From Poronia punctata (Eukaryota > Ascomycota > Sordariomycetes > Xylariales > Xylariaceae), in the NCBI GenBank assembly GCA_022579005.1, contig MU401577.1, positions 1-64,000 of the forward strand: a DNA stretch of 64,000 nt, given 5' to 3'. This document shows positions 48,053 through 61,680 of this stretch, piece by piece. Every line of letters begins with the position of its first letter. The stretch's first letter is position 1. A program made the position numbers and the translations under genes. The notes below the pieces were generated by a model, which was not told the DNA's origin, made no database searches, and worked only from the letters and a program-made list of their open reading frames with translations.

Positions 48053-51000
48053 TCATTCTAGGCCCTTGAAGCGCCGATTGAACTCTTCCACAGCTACGGC
48101 CACCATACGGTATAGGAATGCCCTCCCACTTTCTTCTCCAATGGGAATGAACGGCCCATTCGTGCCACCACGTAGGATGATGCTGAGCCCAGTCCGCTCC
48201 TTGGCGATGGTTTGCACGTCCTGGAGCGGGACGTCCCATTCCGTCGTTAACCTTCGGCTCCGTATGAGAAGGATGCGACTGTAAGTCACCATGACCACCA
48301 TGTCCTCCCTAGGGAGCTCAATGTGCGCAATGTACTCCTCGTTGAAGTATTTTCCATTATCCACCTGCTTGAGCCATGACTGTCCAAGTGCCTCCCGCTG
48401 GTTGTAAGGCCGAACGATGCCATCTGCCGGGACGAAGCGGGCAATCCGGACCCGGTCGAGCTCCGATCCGTCAAAGACGGTCGTGGTATTGCGAATGCCT
48501 TCAGACACGTTCGAGGCCAGGTCGAAGACACCGACCGCCGGTTTCGTCGCTAAGCCGATGAAGCCTTTGCCCACGCCCTTTAGGAAGCCGACAGCGCCTT
48601 CTTGCTCTGCACCTTCCAACGGCTTGCGGGCTACACCACCGATTCCAGACGCCACAGAGGTGAAAAAGGAGTTGGCCCCGGCAGTGACCCCGAACAGGGC
48701 GTGCTTTGGCCGGTTGCGTGCGCGTGTTATACGCCGACGGTCCTGGAACTGCTTATCGAGAGTAGCCGCTGCTAGACCCTTACCAAAGCTGCCCGTCACC
48801 TTGGAAAACGAATCGGAGAATCCGTACACCGACTTCTTGACGAAACTAGCAGCGCCCTTGGCTATGCCCAACCCGAGATCCTCGGGCTTGTCCGACATGA
48901 TGAGGCCTTGGTACGGCTCGTAGAAAACGTCCGTGATGCCGCTACTAATGCTGTTGAATAAACCAACTGGGTTGCCGAGGAAGTCGGCACTGCCTATGAT
49001 CTTGTGGACCTGGTAGAGCACCTCCTGGCTATAATGGTTGGATATATTCTGCGTAAGCACAGGAATGGACACACGTGCATTCTCCAGTAATAATGCGTTC
49101 AGCCGGATTGGCGCATCGTTGACATTTCCGATGGCCATGGTCATGATGTTGACAAAGAACATGATGGGGTTTCGGGACGACGTCTTGTCTTCGATGTTGA
49201 CGCGCTCCGTGCGCATAAAGGACAGATCTAGCTGCATCGGCTGTATGTTCAGCACCTCAAAGTATATATCCTGACCGGATTGTTCTTGTTTCGGTTCGGG
49301 GATATCGACACGTTCGTCCCAGAGCTTTCCCTCGTGTGTCTCGGACCAAGAAGCGCCGGGCACTTTGGAGAAGTCTAACACGGCGTAGATAAAGTCTTCG
49401 TCCAGGTCGACCGTCATCTGTTGCAGTAGCAGTGTAGCATACTTGACGTACAACACACCATAGCTGTCGTCCTTGACCCTCGTGATCATGGCATGTAACG
49501 AAGGGTGCAGTTCCGTTTCTTGAGCCTGCTTTGGCACGACGCTCGGGTACAGAAGCATGGGGAATAGACCACCATAGAGCTGATTGTCGATCTGCATCCA
49601 CTTGATCGAGGTGCTGATGGTCTGGTATAGAGGAGATTCCGTGTATCGTAGATTGATGTCCCTAAAGGTGATGTATGCGAGCTCCTTCATCTGGTGGTTG
49701 ATCAGCGAGATTCCGATGCCCGAGAGCTTCAAGGCCGCCTGGAACGTCGTGTCGGTGTCTTGCTTCTTGACTTCAAATCCACTAGTGCTGCTACTTCCAG
49801 CACCGGTATGCGTCCTCTGTTTGTAAAGACTCTTGCTAGGCTTGAAGTTGGTTAGTATCAGCGTCTGTGTCGGGCCATCGGCAGCAACACTGATGTCGAT
49901 AATCTTCTGTGTACCCGAGGCACTGATGTATTTCATGGGAACCTGGTTGCCAATCTCGGCCAGTTTGACGTGCCGTTCCTTTCCAAACGCGCTTATCACC
50001 ACTTCCCTAAACTTCGCAGCAGGGAAGTCCCAGGCATATGGCATTATACTACGTGGGGGCAACCGATAGCGAATAGGTCGCCACCCCGACTGGTCTTCGG
50101 GCTCGTCTTCGTCCACGTTCGGATTCGCCTGGTAAAAGGTAAACTCGGTGTCGCTTTCGTTACGCATCGAGAATGGCCAGGCCTTATTTTCTATGCTAAG
50201 ATGGAGGAAAATGGTGGCATCTTCCATCAAGATCTCAACCCGGATCAGGCGTTGTCGCTGACCGGCCTTGGCAATCTTGACGTGTGTGGTACCGAGGTCT
50301 GAAATGTTCACCGGAGACGACCATTGATTGTCCATTCCGGGGTAACAAAGTACCATCTGTTTGACCTGCGACCGCTGGAGCCAATATAGGGGCTGCAGCG
50401 CGCCCGGCTCTAGGCTCATGATATTGGACGATCTGGGCTCCCTCACGTTGATCACCTCGCCGACCTTGTTCTTCACCACGAACCTCGGAGCGATCGTGAC
50501 AACCTTGGTCAGCTTGTACTTTCCTTCTCCGGCTTCCACGGTTATGCCGACGTGAAGCTCTGTCTGCTTCGCAGCCGACTGGAGCGCCACATCCGTCGTA
50601 CTGCCGATGGCGTCAAAGCTTTGAGGTTTGCTCCATTCCGACTCACCAACCTTCAAGACGGCGCGATTCCGATGATCCTCGTTCCCGAAAGAGAACATTA
50701 TTGGCTGTGCTTTGCGTCGTTCTTGGTTAGGCAAGCTCGCCTGTGACGATTGTCCAGCAGCTCGCTTAGCTTGTTGCAAAAATTGTTTTCCGCGTATAGC
50801 CACGTCAAGGCCAGTCTTGTTCAAGATGACATAGGGGCTGTAGACCGTGACCCGGAAAGCACCACCTCCGTTTGGAACTTTGTAGTAGTGAAGCCTGAGC
50901 TGTAACGACAAGCCCTCTTCGTCTCTACAGACAAGTTTATGCTCCCTTCGAAAGTCTTCTTCCAGCCCAGGGCTGATGATAGCAAATTCGCTGGCCTTGA

Positions 51001-54000
51001 AAGGTGTGTCTTGCATATCAACGCTGATCAGCAGTAGGTGAGAAAGCTCTACGACATGCACGGGGCTTACGCCGCCCTTTCTAAGGAAGTTGTTCCAGTC
51101 TCTCCTCGTGTTTTTGTCGTATATTCGGTATTTGAAGTCGTGGGGCAGGAGATTCTCCAGGACAATCGGTGGCGATAGCTTCAACCTCATGTAGGGGTAT
51201 TTTCTACCGGTAGTTAGTAAATATTAGGACGAGAAGGATATATATAGGATGTCACGAAACGTACCCAGTGAGGAAACTGCTCTTGTCATAATTAGCGTTC
51301 AGCTGGAAATAGAACGGATCGCCATTTTCTCCCTTGCAAACCAATGTGCGTGTTGGTCTCTTTAGCAAGTCCCTCCACCATAAATGGTCAGAAGACCAAG
51401 CATATCCGAAGCCTGAATCTGGCCGGATGAGCAGAGACTGTACGTAGGCAGCAGCAACAGGCGCGGGACGGCTCTCGCCAGGGGCAATCTTTTCAATTTT
51501 GAGTAGGTGGCCCTCTTGAGCGTCGAAGATACCAAGCTCGACAGGTATTTGCGTTTCGTTCTCCACGAGGAGGGGCGACCGTAATGTCACATATTTGATA
51601 TTGTCAGTCCCCAGGCTCACCTCAACAAGAAGTCTGTGAAGAGTATTATCCATCTTGGGACGAAGACTGTAAAGGAATTCACCTTCACGGTTGAGACGAA
51701 TATTCTTTACTGCGTCGAACCCGCTCCCTTCGATCTGGACGACAACGCTGTTTGCCGTGGTACTCTCCGACACGAGGTTCTCCCGTATCTTCTCCCACTG
51801 TTCGAAGCTCCATGGGGCTTCCTTACCGTCTTCGAGCTTGAGCGAGATATTCTCGTTGTTGCTCAACGTCTTGGCTTGAACGGTCACGTCAAAACCAGTA
51901 TAGTTCCGTATCTTGTATGGCGCTTCCACTCCCCGTGGCTTTCCCAAGACGTCTTCATCCTGAGTGAGGAAATCAAATGACTTGGAGGCCAATGCGATAG
52001 TGGCTGTTGTAACCGTCACATCGAACGTCCTCCGTGACGTGAGATCAACGGAAAGCATACCGCTGCCGTTGTCTCTGGCAACGCCGAGGCCAACCTGCCA
52101 CGGCTCCAATAGCGGCTCCCATGCCGACTTGGCAAAATTGTATACATTGATATACATATCGATAGCTGTCTCGGCCTTGAGGTTACCGGACCAATCCGCT
52201 GCTGATGCTGTGAAAGCCTTGACGCTGAGATCTAGGATCGGCAATTCATGGACATCGCCAATAAGCACAACCCGCATGCCTTCCAACGTAGCAGTCAATT
52301 CTTCATGACGTTGCGGCGCCTTGCTAGCTCCATGCGGGTGACTTGTAACATCTTTGTGGGATCCGGCGGCAACTGTGCTAGGAGGCTTCGTCACTTTGGA
52401 TCTAGTAGCAATCGTGGATTGACCCTTGCCGCTAGCTGAGCGCTGCTTGAGACCATCGCGGCGCGGCTGCACGGCTTTCGGCTTGGACGGATTGCGGGAA
52501 TTGTCCGTGTCTTCCTCTCCGGATAGTTCGGAAGCTTTGCCCACAATTTGCAGCACCAGAAGAATATCCCGAAGTGATAGGCGTAGAATGAGTGGTTCAA
52601 GGTCGACATGTATATTCGTGAGATTTGGCCTCGAGCTATCCATAGAGACCTGCAGAGAAAAGTCGTCTAGGACGCGCAGCCGCGACTCATCAAACTTGTC
52701 CATGCGGCAGAGGAACATGCCCACCTCGGAAACCTGGAATGTCAGGGCATGCTGTTGTGATAACAGCACTTGCTTGGTCCCTAACACGATAGCTTCCGAG
52801 CTGGAGCTGAGCGGATTGGCTATCAAGATGACCTGAGCATCCACAATATTGAGGCGGAAAGCAATGCTCATCTTGCGCTGTTGGGCCGGTTCCTCGGGAG
52901 GCGTTTTAGGTCGGCTTAGGCTCTCTGAGCGTTTGCCTGTCCACTGGACCTGCATCGACTCGGTGTCCGATACGTCGGGTGTTTCCGTCGGGCTTTCTAC
53001 AACGTCCTGGGTAGGCTCGTCCGAGAGGAGCGCGACGGTGATGAACTTTTGAATGGCGAAGATGTAGTCCAGGGCGAAAATGATCCTGGGGCTATCAACA
53101 ACTACAACCGCAATCATGTCTCGCTCTTCGCCCTCGGCCATAGAGATGGTGGCCATGAATTGTTGCACGCTCTTATTGGAGGAAGACATTATCCTCTTGT
53201 ATTTGTTGACTTCGCGGGTGCGGTTATCGTGGATGGTGAACGAATGGATCACAAACTCTGCCTCCAACGAGTTGTTGGCCAGCATCCTGAATTTCAGTTT
53301 GCTGTCATCCAGCGAGAATCGTGATAGACTCGCCTTATCGGTGTTGCCGACCGGCTGGTCTTCCTGTGCATTGACCAGTTCAAGTCCCACTTTGTGGATG
53401 GTGAATACAAGATCCAGCTTGGTCCACGTGTTCTCCCGTGAACCTAGTTCGGGAGATAGGTTGATGAGCCGGTCGCCGTTATCACTGGCAGTGGATGACA
53501 TCGTCTTCGCCCTACGTAACGTGCCTTCATCCACGTCTCGCTCGGCTTCCTCTTCGCTAGCATCGGAATCGGTTACAAAGGCAGCCGGGACTGATCTGGA
53601 TATCGCTAGAAGATACTTCAACTGGTACTGGGTGATCCTAAGATTCACATCCGTCATACTCCCTTCGATCTCGATGTCCGGTCGCTTCCATCCCTCCTTG
53701 TGTTCAGCATAGGTGACATTGAAGCCAAGATCAACATGGTCAATCATTTCTAGCTCCTCGGATTGGTCGTTGGGATAGTGAAATTTCGACGTCAATCGGA
53801 TGTTTCGGATTCCGGCAGAGAGTTTCATGGCTATCTCGGAGTCTTCAGAGTCGCTCAAAGGCACAAACTTGTTTTGTGCGTAGATTTCTCCCAAGTAGGC
53901 TGTGACCATGTCTCGTTTCGGCCTACCAGGAGCCAAGGGCCTGGGGAAGACTATTATGGGAGTGTTCACGATGATGTCGAACTTGAACTTGCTGTTGGCC

Positions 54001-57000
54001 TGTTGTAGTTGCTGTGCTTGATTGGCAGCGGCCTGACGGGCGGCATTATATATCGCTTGCATCTTTCCAAACTTGATCAGGAATTCGATGATTTTCCTAA
54101 AAGGCTCTTCAAGGAAGTTGATCTTGATTGACCCGGCTCGGAGGAATATGGATGAATCATAACCAGGATATGCCTTGGGGTTGCTCGCGTCGAACGTCTC
54201 GTACCGGAAATCAGCCAGCTCGTGCCCCTGGATGGTCACTAATTGACGGAAGCTAGAGTCTTCGGCGGCGCCGATATTAACGTCATCCACCAAAGTGAGA
54301 TCCCCCAGCTTAGCTGCGACTCTCATGGTCCTGCCGGATAGGAAGACACCGACATCAGCTTGGTTGAACGACAGCGTCGCTAAGCGGATGCCATCATTAT
54401 TCAGAATCATCCGAATACTTTTCAGGTCAACCTTTACTCGGATGGACCCGGCCTCGGATTGGCTCGAGTCCTGGTCAGGCTCCTTGATCTCTATGTCCGT
54501 GTCACCCTCGACAGTGCCCGGAATGCGTCCCTGAGGACTGTTATTCCCTCCATTGTTCGCAAATGTAATGAGTATGAAATCCAAGAGCGTGAGGAGGGTC
54601 TTCCTCGTCACTATCAAATTAATCGTAGAGACAGCGACGTTTACATTCGTCTCAACGCCTTCGTATACAGGCATGAATTCGGGAGATTCCGGTCTAACTT
54701 TGGTAAATTTGACGTGGACGAGGTCTCTTCGATCTTGGTGATCTTCCGTGTCGCCTGAGAAGACGATTGACTTGAACTCGGCCGCGGGATTATCCACGAA
54801 ATCGTCGACCGTTACGGATCCAAGAGAGACTTCAGCTGCCAGATCAAACGGCCTGACATACAAGTCAAGTGCAAAGTTCTCTGCGACAAGCTCTACAAGC
54901 AGCGAATCAGGTCCGTTACTGTCGGGGTCGCTTCGATACAAGGAGCCCTGCAGCTTGTCCACGGTGAACTTTAATTCAAAGTTGCGCTGTTGTAACCTCA
55001 GTTGCTGGCTCGACGGGCCTTCGGCCGCGTCTTCGAATTCATCGTCCGTGTCTGAGTCTTCCTCTATGATGATGGCAGTTTCACGGCCCAGAAACAGATT
55101 GGCAGAGCTTTTGCGACCGTGTCCTCTCTGTGAACGGTTCGATGCGGTACTAGACTGTCGCGGCCGCTTAGATCGTTGCTGGACGGTGACAACCCGCGAC
55201 TCTTGGTTGTTGAATTTCGGAATTGCAACATCAATAAGCTTCATCAGGCTTTTATACTTCGTATCGGACACAGTAGCCTGTAGAACAGGTAAGTGGCCCG
55301 AGATCTTGACCTTGGTCAGATTTGGTGCCTTTGGCAGGATCGAGAGAGCGACAACGAAATCCACATTGATCTTGTCTACGACATGATACATGCGACTGTC
55401 ATCTTTCTGAACCAGTTGAGTTTTGGTCTCCTTGATCGATGGGCCGATCAGAACCTGCGTCGACGTCAATTTGACGATAAAGCGATCGTACATGAGGGAT
55501 TCGAGCTGCTTAAAGTCCTCGTCGGAATATTGCTGCTTCTGTTTGTCTTGTATTTGCTTCATCGTAGCTTTATCAACTAGTTCGCTATAGAGACTGATAT
55601 GACCAGCATCCAGTATTAGACAGGTAGACCTCTCCGTCTTGATGGAATGCGGAATGATAATCAGCGGTGCTTGCAGATCGAGTTTCGCGTTGATCGTCTT
55701 GTGCTCTTCGAGGGCAAATTCAAGACCGGCTCTCGTCTGTTGCCTCAGACCCTCCACAGTTGCTCCAGCCGACTCCATAAGGGCAGTTATAGATTCCATA
55801 TGACGCTCAGGTGGCTTGAAGAAATCCACGATCCCGACGACGAAGTTTGGATTCCATACGATCTCCAGCGGTTTCAGCTTTGCCGTGACAGCGAAGTCGC
55901 TTTGCTCGTCTAGAGGGTTCTGTTCGATTTGCAAATCGAAGAAGCTCTCCCGCTCGGTTTTCTCAAGCTCCGCTATGGATAGTCGATGGTACTCCTGGGT
56001 TTCCGGGGAGTCCTTGACCCTTACAATCTCCTTGAATAAGCTGTCGGGGGTAGTACCATCATTGACTCGGAAATCACCCAAACTGATATCTGCCAGCACG
56101 GAGTCGGTCCGCTGTATGGTTTTCGCTTTGAAGACATCGAAGTGTAAACTGAGCAAGTCTGTTTTGTTGCCGTGTGGACTCTGTCTAAGCGTGAAGCTGC
56201 CTGTTGACAACGAGGCGTCGACTTGAATCTTGACCGCATCACGTGGGGTGTCAACAGCATTTGCTAAAGCTGTTTTCTCATCCCAATCAATGGCCTCGTA
56301 TAATTCTTGCCGTTGTTCTTCGGTCATCTGCAGGTTTTCAGACGTATCGTTAGATTCAGCCGGCTTGGAACCCCAGGCCCAGGCGAGCCACCCCTGCTGC
56401 TGTTCTTTCTTTGGTGGCGCATTCTTCAAAGCTGCTGCATTCTCCTTCCTCAGTTGGTTGCGAGCCAAAGTGCGCCAAAAACGCAGATCCTCGTACCCCA
56501 TCTTCCATTCAATCCGCTCGAGGTCTTCTTTCTCTTCAGGCGATAGAGTTTGATTTGCTTTTACCTTCTTGAAGACCTCAATGTACCGGAGGCGGTCGTC
56601 GCGGCGCTCTTTTATGTATTCCCACGTCCACCGGCGATTCCGGTCGTGGATTTTTGAAAGCACAACGTTTCCCGCGAACTTGAGCCACGCCTTAGGGTCC
56701 TCTTTGGGACTTGTTTTCGGCTGGAGTCGCTTATATTCTTGATGGCGTATGAAATAGTGGAAAAGGTCCGCCATCATCAACGCGTCCCGGTACTGATCAT
56801 CATCCAAGACGACGCCAATTTCATCAAATAACAAATTGGCCTTGAACTTGGGCACATGCGTATCGCCAGATTTGTCCAACTCAATCTTCGCTTGACCGGT
56901 AACGGGTCTTAAAATGAATTGATGCCCAGACGTCGCAACTCCTTCGGCGTTACCAATCATAGACTTGAACTTCTGCAGCATCTCGTCATGCGGTAGCAGC

Positions 57001-57701
57001 TCATCTTCTTCTGATATTTCGCGGCCCGGTCCTAAAAGCTCCGAGTCGGTGTTCCAGTAAACAGCCAGGGCAGCTAACTTGGCAAGTTTGTGCGTCGTTT
57101 TCGACGTGTTCTGGATGAATGTTGGCTCCCATTGGCCGTCGGTGCTGACGGCGCTGAACTCCTCGAGGGTCACACCGAGGGCAAAAGGATGGCTAGGGGC
57201 GGATATCGAATCTTCGTATCGCACGTGTATATTCTTTACAGTAACCTGCAGGTTGTCGACAATCTTAGTGACAAGGCTTTCCGTGAAGCTCTGTGTCTTT
57301 TTCTGCTCCTCCTGGCTGAGGCCCCCTTGTGTACGTTCTTTCAGTAGCTCTGCTGATTCCAGCTTTTCCATCTTTATGCGATGTTTTCTCCGATCTTCCT
57401 CCTCTGCATCGTAAGCGGCTTCTTCCTTTGGCGAGGCCAGAAGGAAGACATCTTCGATAAAGACCTTGACAGGTGCACCCCGTAGGTTGGACCATGGTAT
57501 AACTATAGTAAGCTGGCCGAGGTGCCCCTCCATCACATTGATGGGGAGTTTGAGCTGGTCGAGAGCCTCCTTGCGGAGTTCGAGGTCTCGTAGCTTGACA
57601 TCGCCTGACCATATTCCAACTTTTAATTGCGTAGGGTCAAAGTTTTTGACGTACATGCCTAGGAAGCGGTTTAGCAACCCGGCGACTAGACCTTCCAGCA
57701 T
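48053..57701 (-). CDS. vps13: Bridge-like lipid transfer protein VPS13
   Basis: Large rod-shaped protein that moves phospholipids between organelles at contact sites (vacuole, mitochondria, endosome, ER). Exon 1 is 57701-51265 and exon 2 is 51203-48053. The 61-bp intron (donor gtacgt, acceptor ggtag) restores SSFLTGKYPYMRLKLSPP. Length is 3195 residues, close to yeast Vps13 (about 3144). The start at 57701 gives MLEGLVAGLLNRFLGMYVKNFD, the classic chorein N-terminus; an in-frame ATG at 57800 adds 33 unlikely residues. Visible order: chorein domain (about 1-120), extended repeating-groove middle, Vps13 adaptor-binding (SHR-BD) region spanning the intron (about 2000-2500), VPS13 C-terminal region beginning near QDIYFEVLNIQPMQLD (about 2800), then the ATG2-C-like helices and PH-like end. 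Charged low-complexity insertions occur at about 1790-1850. Confidence 0.97.
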
Positions 57702-59603
57702 AATGAGAGCGGTTGGCCTCCACCCGGGCCGGGGATGTGTTGGTACTAAGTGAGTAGTTGCAGATGCTTCATCGGCAGAGGCGTGATGACGGTAGCGCAC
57801 GCGGAAGCAGATGCTATACTAGAATGTATTCGCGGGCCGAACCTGTGCTAGACTAGCATCGAGGCAGCAGGGCGGAATCAGGCAGGGGTTGTAGCAATCG
57901 ACACCTTCGGTATTTCGACGGCGGACAAACTGGCAATGCCCGCAAGAGATTGGTGTTTTCAGGATTACTAGGTATGAAGATATTGTCGGAAGGCACGTCG
58001 CTGCCGGATGGTTCAAGGGGACGGTATTCGTGGTGATGCCAGGCGTGTCTTAATTTGTGCGGATATGCTGGAGCAGGTAGCTGCAGACATAAATCTAGTT
58101 CGATGGCAGAGTGTGTCTATTAGGTACGGTACATGGCTCATCACAGGGAGGAGGATCGCTTTACATTCGGCAAGCATAGGAAGTCTAGAGCGTAAACTAG
58201 AATGGAATACCCCCAAGAGTGATGACAGTACCTAACCTAGGTTGCCTAGGTAGATTGCTCTACACGTACTAATAAGGTGGGTAGCAGAGGAAGCTCGATA
58301 AGATCGCGGTAGTACCTGCGCTACCTTTGGTCTGGGTGTCTCAAAGGATGGTAATGTTGATCGTTTGACAAAATTACCCAGAAATAGCAAAGGAACACGC
58401 CTATTCTTGCAAATTGCGGCGTTGGGTGAGCCGTGGCACAAGTGGTGATCGATCTAGGTTAAGAGACTCAGCCCTTTTTTGTGGTTACTCTTGCGGCCGC
58501 ATTAGAGACTGACGGAAAGAAAATACATGAGGGGGATTGTAGATGCAGGTAGGTATCTGGTCATGACGCCAGTGATTTCGGTACCCAGGCACTCCAGGTA
58601 GGTATTTTGCACCCATTCAAGCCATAATATGAGCGCCACAAACGAGGGGAAACCACAAGATGCGCTACTGGCTAGGTCGCAAAGTGGCTGGGGAAGATAC
58701 ATGTACCTAACCTTAGCTCCCTACGGTTTAGTACTGCCCCAGGAAATAAAAGCTGCAGGTAGGTAATTCAGCTCCCAAGCTCTTCCTCTTCCTACTAACT
58801 CCATATGTGTTACACTTACAAGTACATTGCCTTGTTCCATGTGAAAAGTAATCACTGATGAAGCCTGCCATTATCTAATGTCAAACTACTCGTAGACAGG
58901 CCTGAGTTGTGTGTACAACTTTTAGCAAGAAGCGGCAGACAGGACGTTTCACCAATAGGTACATGTAGGTATCAGCAACTTGGCAAGGATTTGGATCCGT
59001 AGGAAAGAGGGCACCTCAATGTATCTCATATGTGTAGTGGCTAATAATAAGTACTTACGTAGCCTGCCCACAATTCAGGATTGGTTTCAGGAGCTACCCA
59101 CCACAGCATGACGTCACGTCGGTATGACGATGCCTGAAATACATAGTGATGGCTGGCAGCTAGTCTACTCTTCACAAAACTAGACACAGGAACTCTACGT
59201 CCATGTATTGTTGGAAATGTAGCCTAGACTAGTAGGAGACTTATTGTTATGTGTAGTTGATCAAAATTGAAAAAGCAGGACATCTTATTTATCATATGAA
59301 TCAATACCTAGTCACTCCACAAATCAAGAAAGAACTACCTATTTGCCATTACTCTTACCCCTCGGGCAGACACCTAGCTGGGCTGAACAACAAAGTGCCT
59401 GGTCCTGTGATTTTAGCCGTATTCATTGCCTCATACTCGGTCTCTTGGGAGGCATCTAGGAGCGCACCCTATGAGTTCTAGTTTCCCTCCTTTTACATCT
59501 TGTGAGACATCGCTATCCTTCTACGCGCCTCATACACCAAAGCCCTATAGGTAGACACAGCCTTCTTTCTTCTAATTACCCACGACTATCTTCACGGGCC
59601 ACC
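57702..59603. other. Divergent promoter region VPS13 / DUF3429 gene
   Basis: 1.9-kb spacer between divergently transcribed genes. No supported coding region; frames of at most 75 codons without domain. TAGGTA/ACCTA words are frequent around 58.2, 58.55 and 58.75 kb. Confidence 0.4.
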
Positions 59604-60823
59604 ATGTTCCGTATCGGCAGTACTCGAACGATCTTGCAAGGATCGAAAGCTATTGCAACTCCGAAACAGCCGTTACCGATTCTCGGGCGGCTCCGACATG
59701 CTGGATTAAATCGAGTACCCTCAGGCATCCCTGGGCAACTTTCCTTGGTGGTTCGGTCCAGGCTTTTCGCATCAAAGACACCGGGTGGCTTTCAAGTGGG
59801 CATCGATTCCGAAGAAGATAAGAAGATTGCTCAACACAAACTTGTGTCCGATCCTGCGGCTGTGTCTACTCAGTCCAGCGTTCGCCATGTATACGAGCCT
59901 TCAAAGCCCGAACATGAGCGCCCTGTAAAAGAGGGTGTGAAGGATGAATTGGTAAGTATGATAACGCTACAGGTCATTCTGATCTCGCCATATCTGGACT
60001 GCGACTAACACCGATGGGCGCATAGAAAGTTGTCCGGGACACATTTTCTCTCGCAACCGTCCCCAAAGAGCCCTACTGGCTCGGCCTGGCCGGGACTCTG
60101 CCTTATCTGGGAACATCTGTGTCTACTGTTTATCTCGCCTGGGTTATCAATAGTACCCATACGGGATTTGCGTCCTCTTCATCTTTTATCAACAGCCTGG
60201 CTATCAGCCGTGAATCAGCAAGTCAACTACTGTCTACTCTCGAACCAATACAGCTTGGCTACGGAGCTGTTATTATCAGCTTCCTAGGTGCTGTACATTG
60301 GGGCATGGAGTACACCGAGAAGATATCCAACCCTGCACGAACTCGTTTCCGTTATGGGTTAGGTGTCATGTCCTCTGTCGTCGCTTGGCCGACTCTACTC
60401 CTACCGGTTGAATTTGCCTTGATCTCGCAGTTCGCCGCATTTGTCGGGCTATATTTTGCCGATGCTCGTGCTACCGTCCGCGGTTGGGCGCCTGCTTGGT
60501 ATAGCAATTACCGCTTTGCATTGACGGCTGTGGTTGGTGTTGCTCTTGCCATCAGTCTAATCGGAAGGGCCAAGGTTGGAGATGCAAGCCCCCGACTTAG
60601 TGGACTGAGCGAAAAGTTCCATCAGACACACGGCGAGGAATCCTACAACCAGAAATGGCAGGGCTTAGAAGAGGATGAAAGGCAAAAGCTCAAGAAGGAA
60701 AAGGAAGAAGCCGAGAAGAAGAAGAAGGAAGAGGAAGAGAAGGCAAAGGCCGAGGAGAAGAAGAAGAAGCCTAAGAATTCTGACAAGGAAAAGAAAGGTG
60801 GGGAAGACGAAGGTAAGAAATAA
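59604..60823 (+). CDS. DUF3429 family membrane protein, probably mitochondrial inner membrane
   Basis: Exon 1 is 59604-59951 and exon 2 is 60026-60823 (74-bp intron, donor gtaagt, acceptor catag), giving 381 residues. The start lies in the strong context gccaccATG. The N-terminal 50 residues are basic and free of acidic residues (MFRIGSTRTILQGSKAIATPK...), like a mitochondrial presequence. Four to five hydrophobic segments follow in exon 2. They include YWLGLAGTLPYLGTS, GYGAVIISFLGAVHWGMEY with the GAVHWG hallmark of DUF3429, and FALTAVVGVALAISLIG. The last 65 residues are a Lys/Glu-rich probable coiled coil. The biochemical role of DUF3429 proteins is not established. It is divergent from VPS13 and upstream of the trehalose phosphorylase on the same strand. 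Confidence 0.88.
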
Positions 60824-61680
60824 TGGAAATGACCCAAGGAAGCCCCCGGATTTGAACGTATCCCTGGGAAATAATGACGCCTCTGTCGGCCAACTTTCCT
60901 TGGCCCGTCCGATGTCTACTGGCACTATCGGCATCACGTGTGGTGTTTCATCTAACCACGTGTGTGCTAAACGGGCTGAGAGTAATGGATAAGGTGGTGG
61001 ACGGGACTTTTTGAGTTCAACGACAACCCACAAGTGGACACTATTTTCACAATAATATTGATGAATGATGAAGGACTTCATATTTTGTTGTATTTAAAGC
61101 ATGTATCAGTTGATTTCAATTAAATTCCAGCACTTCTTATTTGTCTGATATTCTTGAACACGGCGCAAAAGACTGATTGCATGAAATTATGTCTTGTCAT
61201 ACAATCGCGGATACCTTGTCTCTCGTCAACGTGCTTCCCTTCCTGTGCAATGGAAACAACTTATATGAATACCCCATCACAATCTGACCTCTTCAAGTAA
61301 AAGCCCCAGCTGTTATACAAATGGGAGCAAGTAGCCTAGCGCAAAATTTCGTACGTAGACACCCCTGGAAACACCGGTGACGCCTATATATCTGATGAAT
61401 GCATGTACAATGTCCATTTCCGACCTACCTACAGTTAGTCGATTTTGACTTTCAACGCGTGAAGCTAGCTATGAATGAACGTGTCATGGCCAAGCCTTAC
61501 CTACCCGCCTAGTCATAGGTTTGTCTATTCCGTCATGATGATAATAGACAAGTGGTTTATTACGAGTAGACTTTGGTAGGTAGGGTTGTATTACCAAAAA
61601 AATGTGTCCTGACCACATATGCCCACAGACGCACGCACATTGTGTTGGGAATTTCTCAATCATTCCTCTTCATTCTGAAG
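60824..61680. other. Spacer upstream of trehalose phosphorylase gene
   Basis: Holds the 3' flank of the DUF3429 gene and the promoter of the phosphorylase gene. No gene or clear regulatory site is recognised. Confidence 0.35.

Noticed and set aside
48066..57753. Many plus-strand frames opposite VPS13, up to about 210 codons
   Set aside because: Shadows of the highly supported VPS13 coding frame; none shows a domain.
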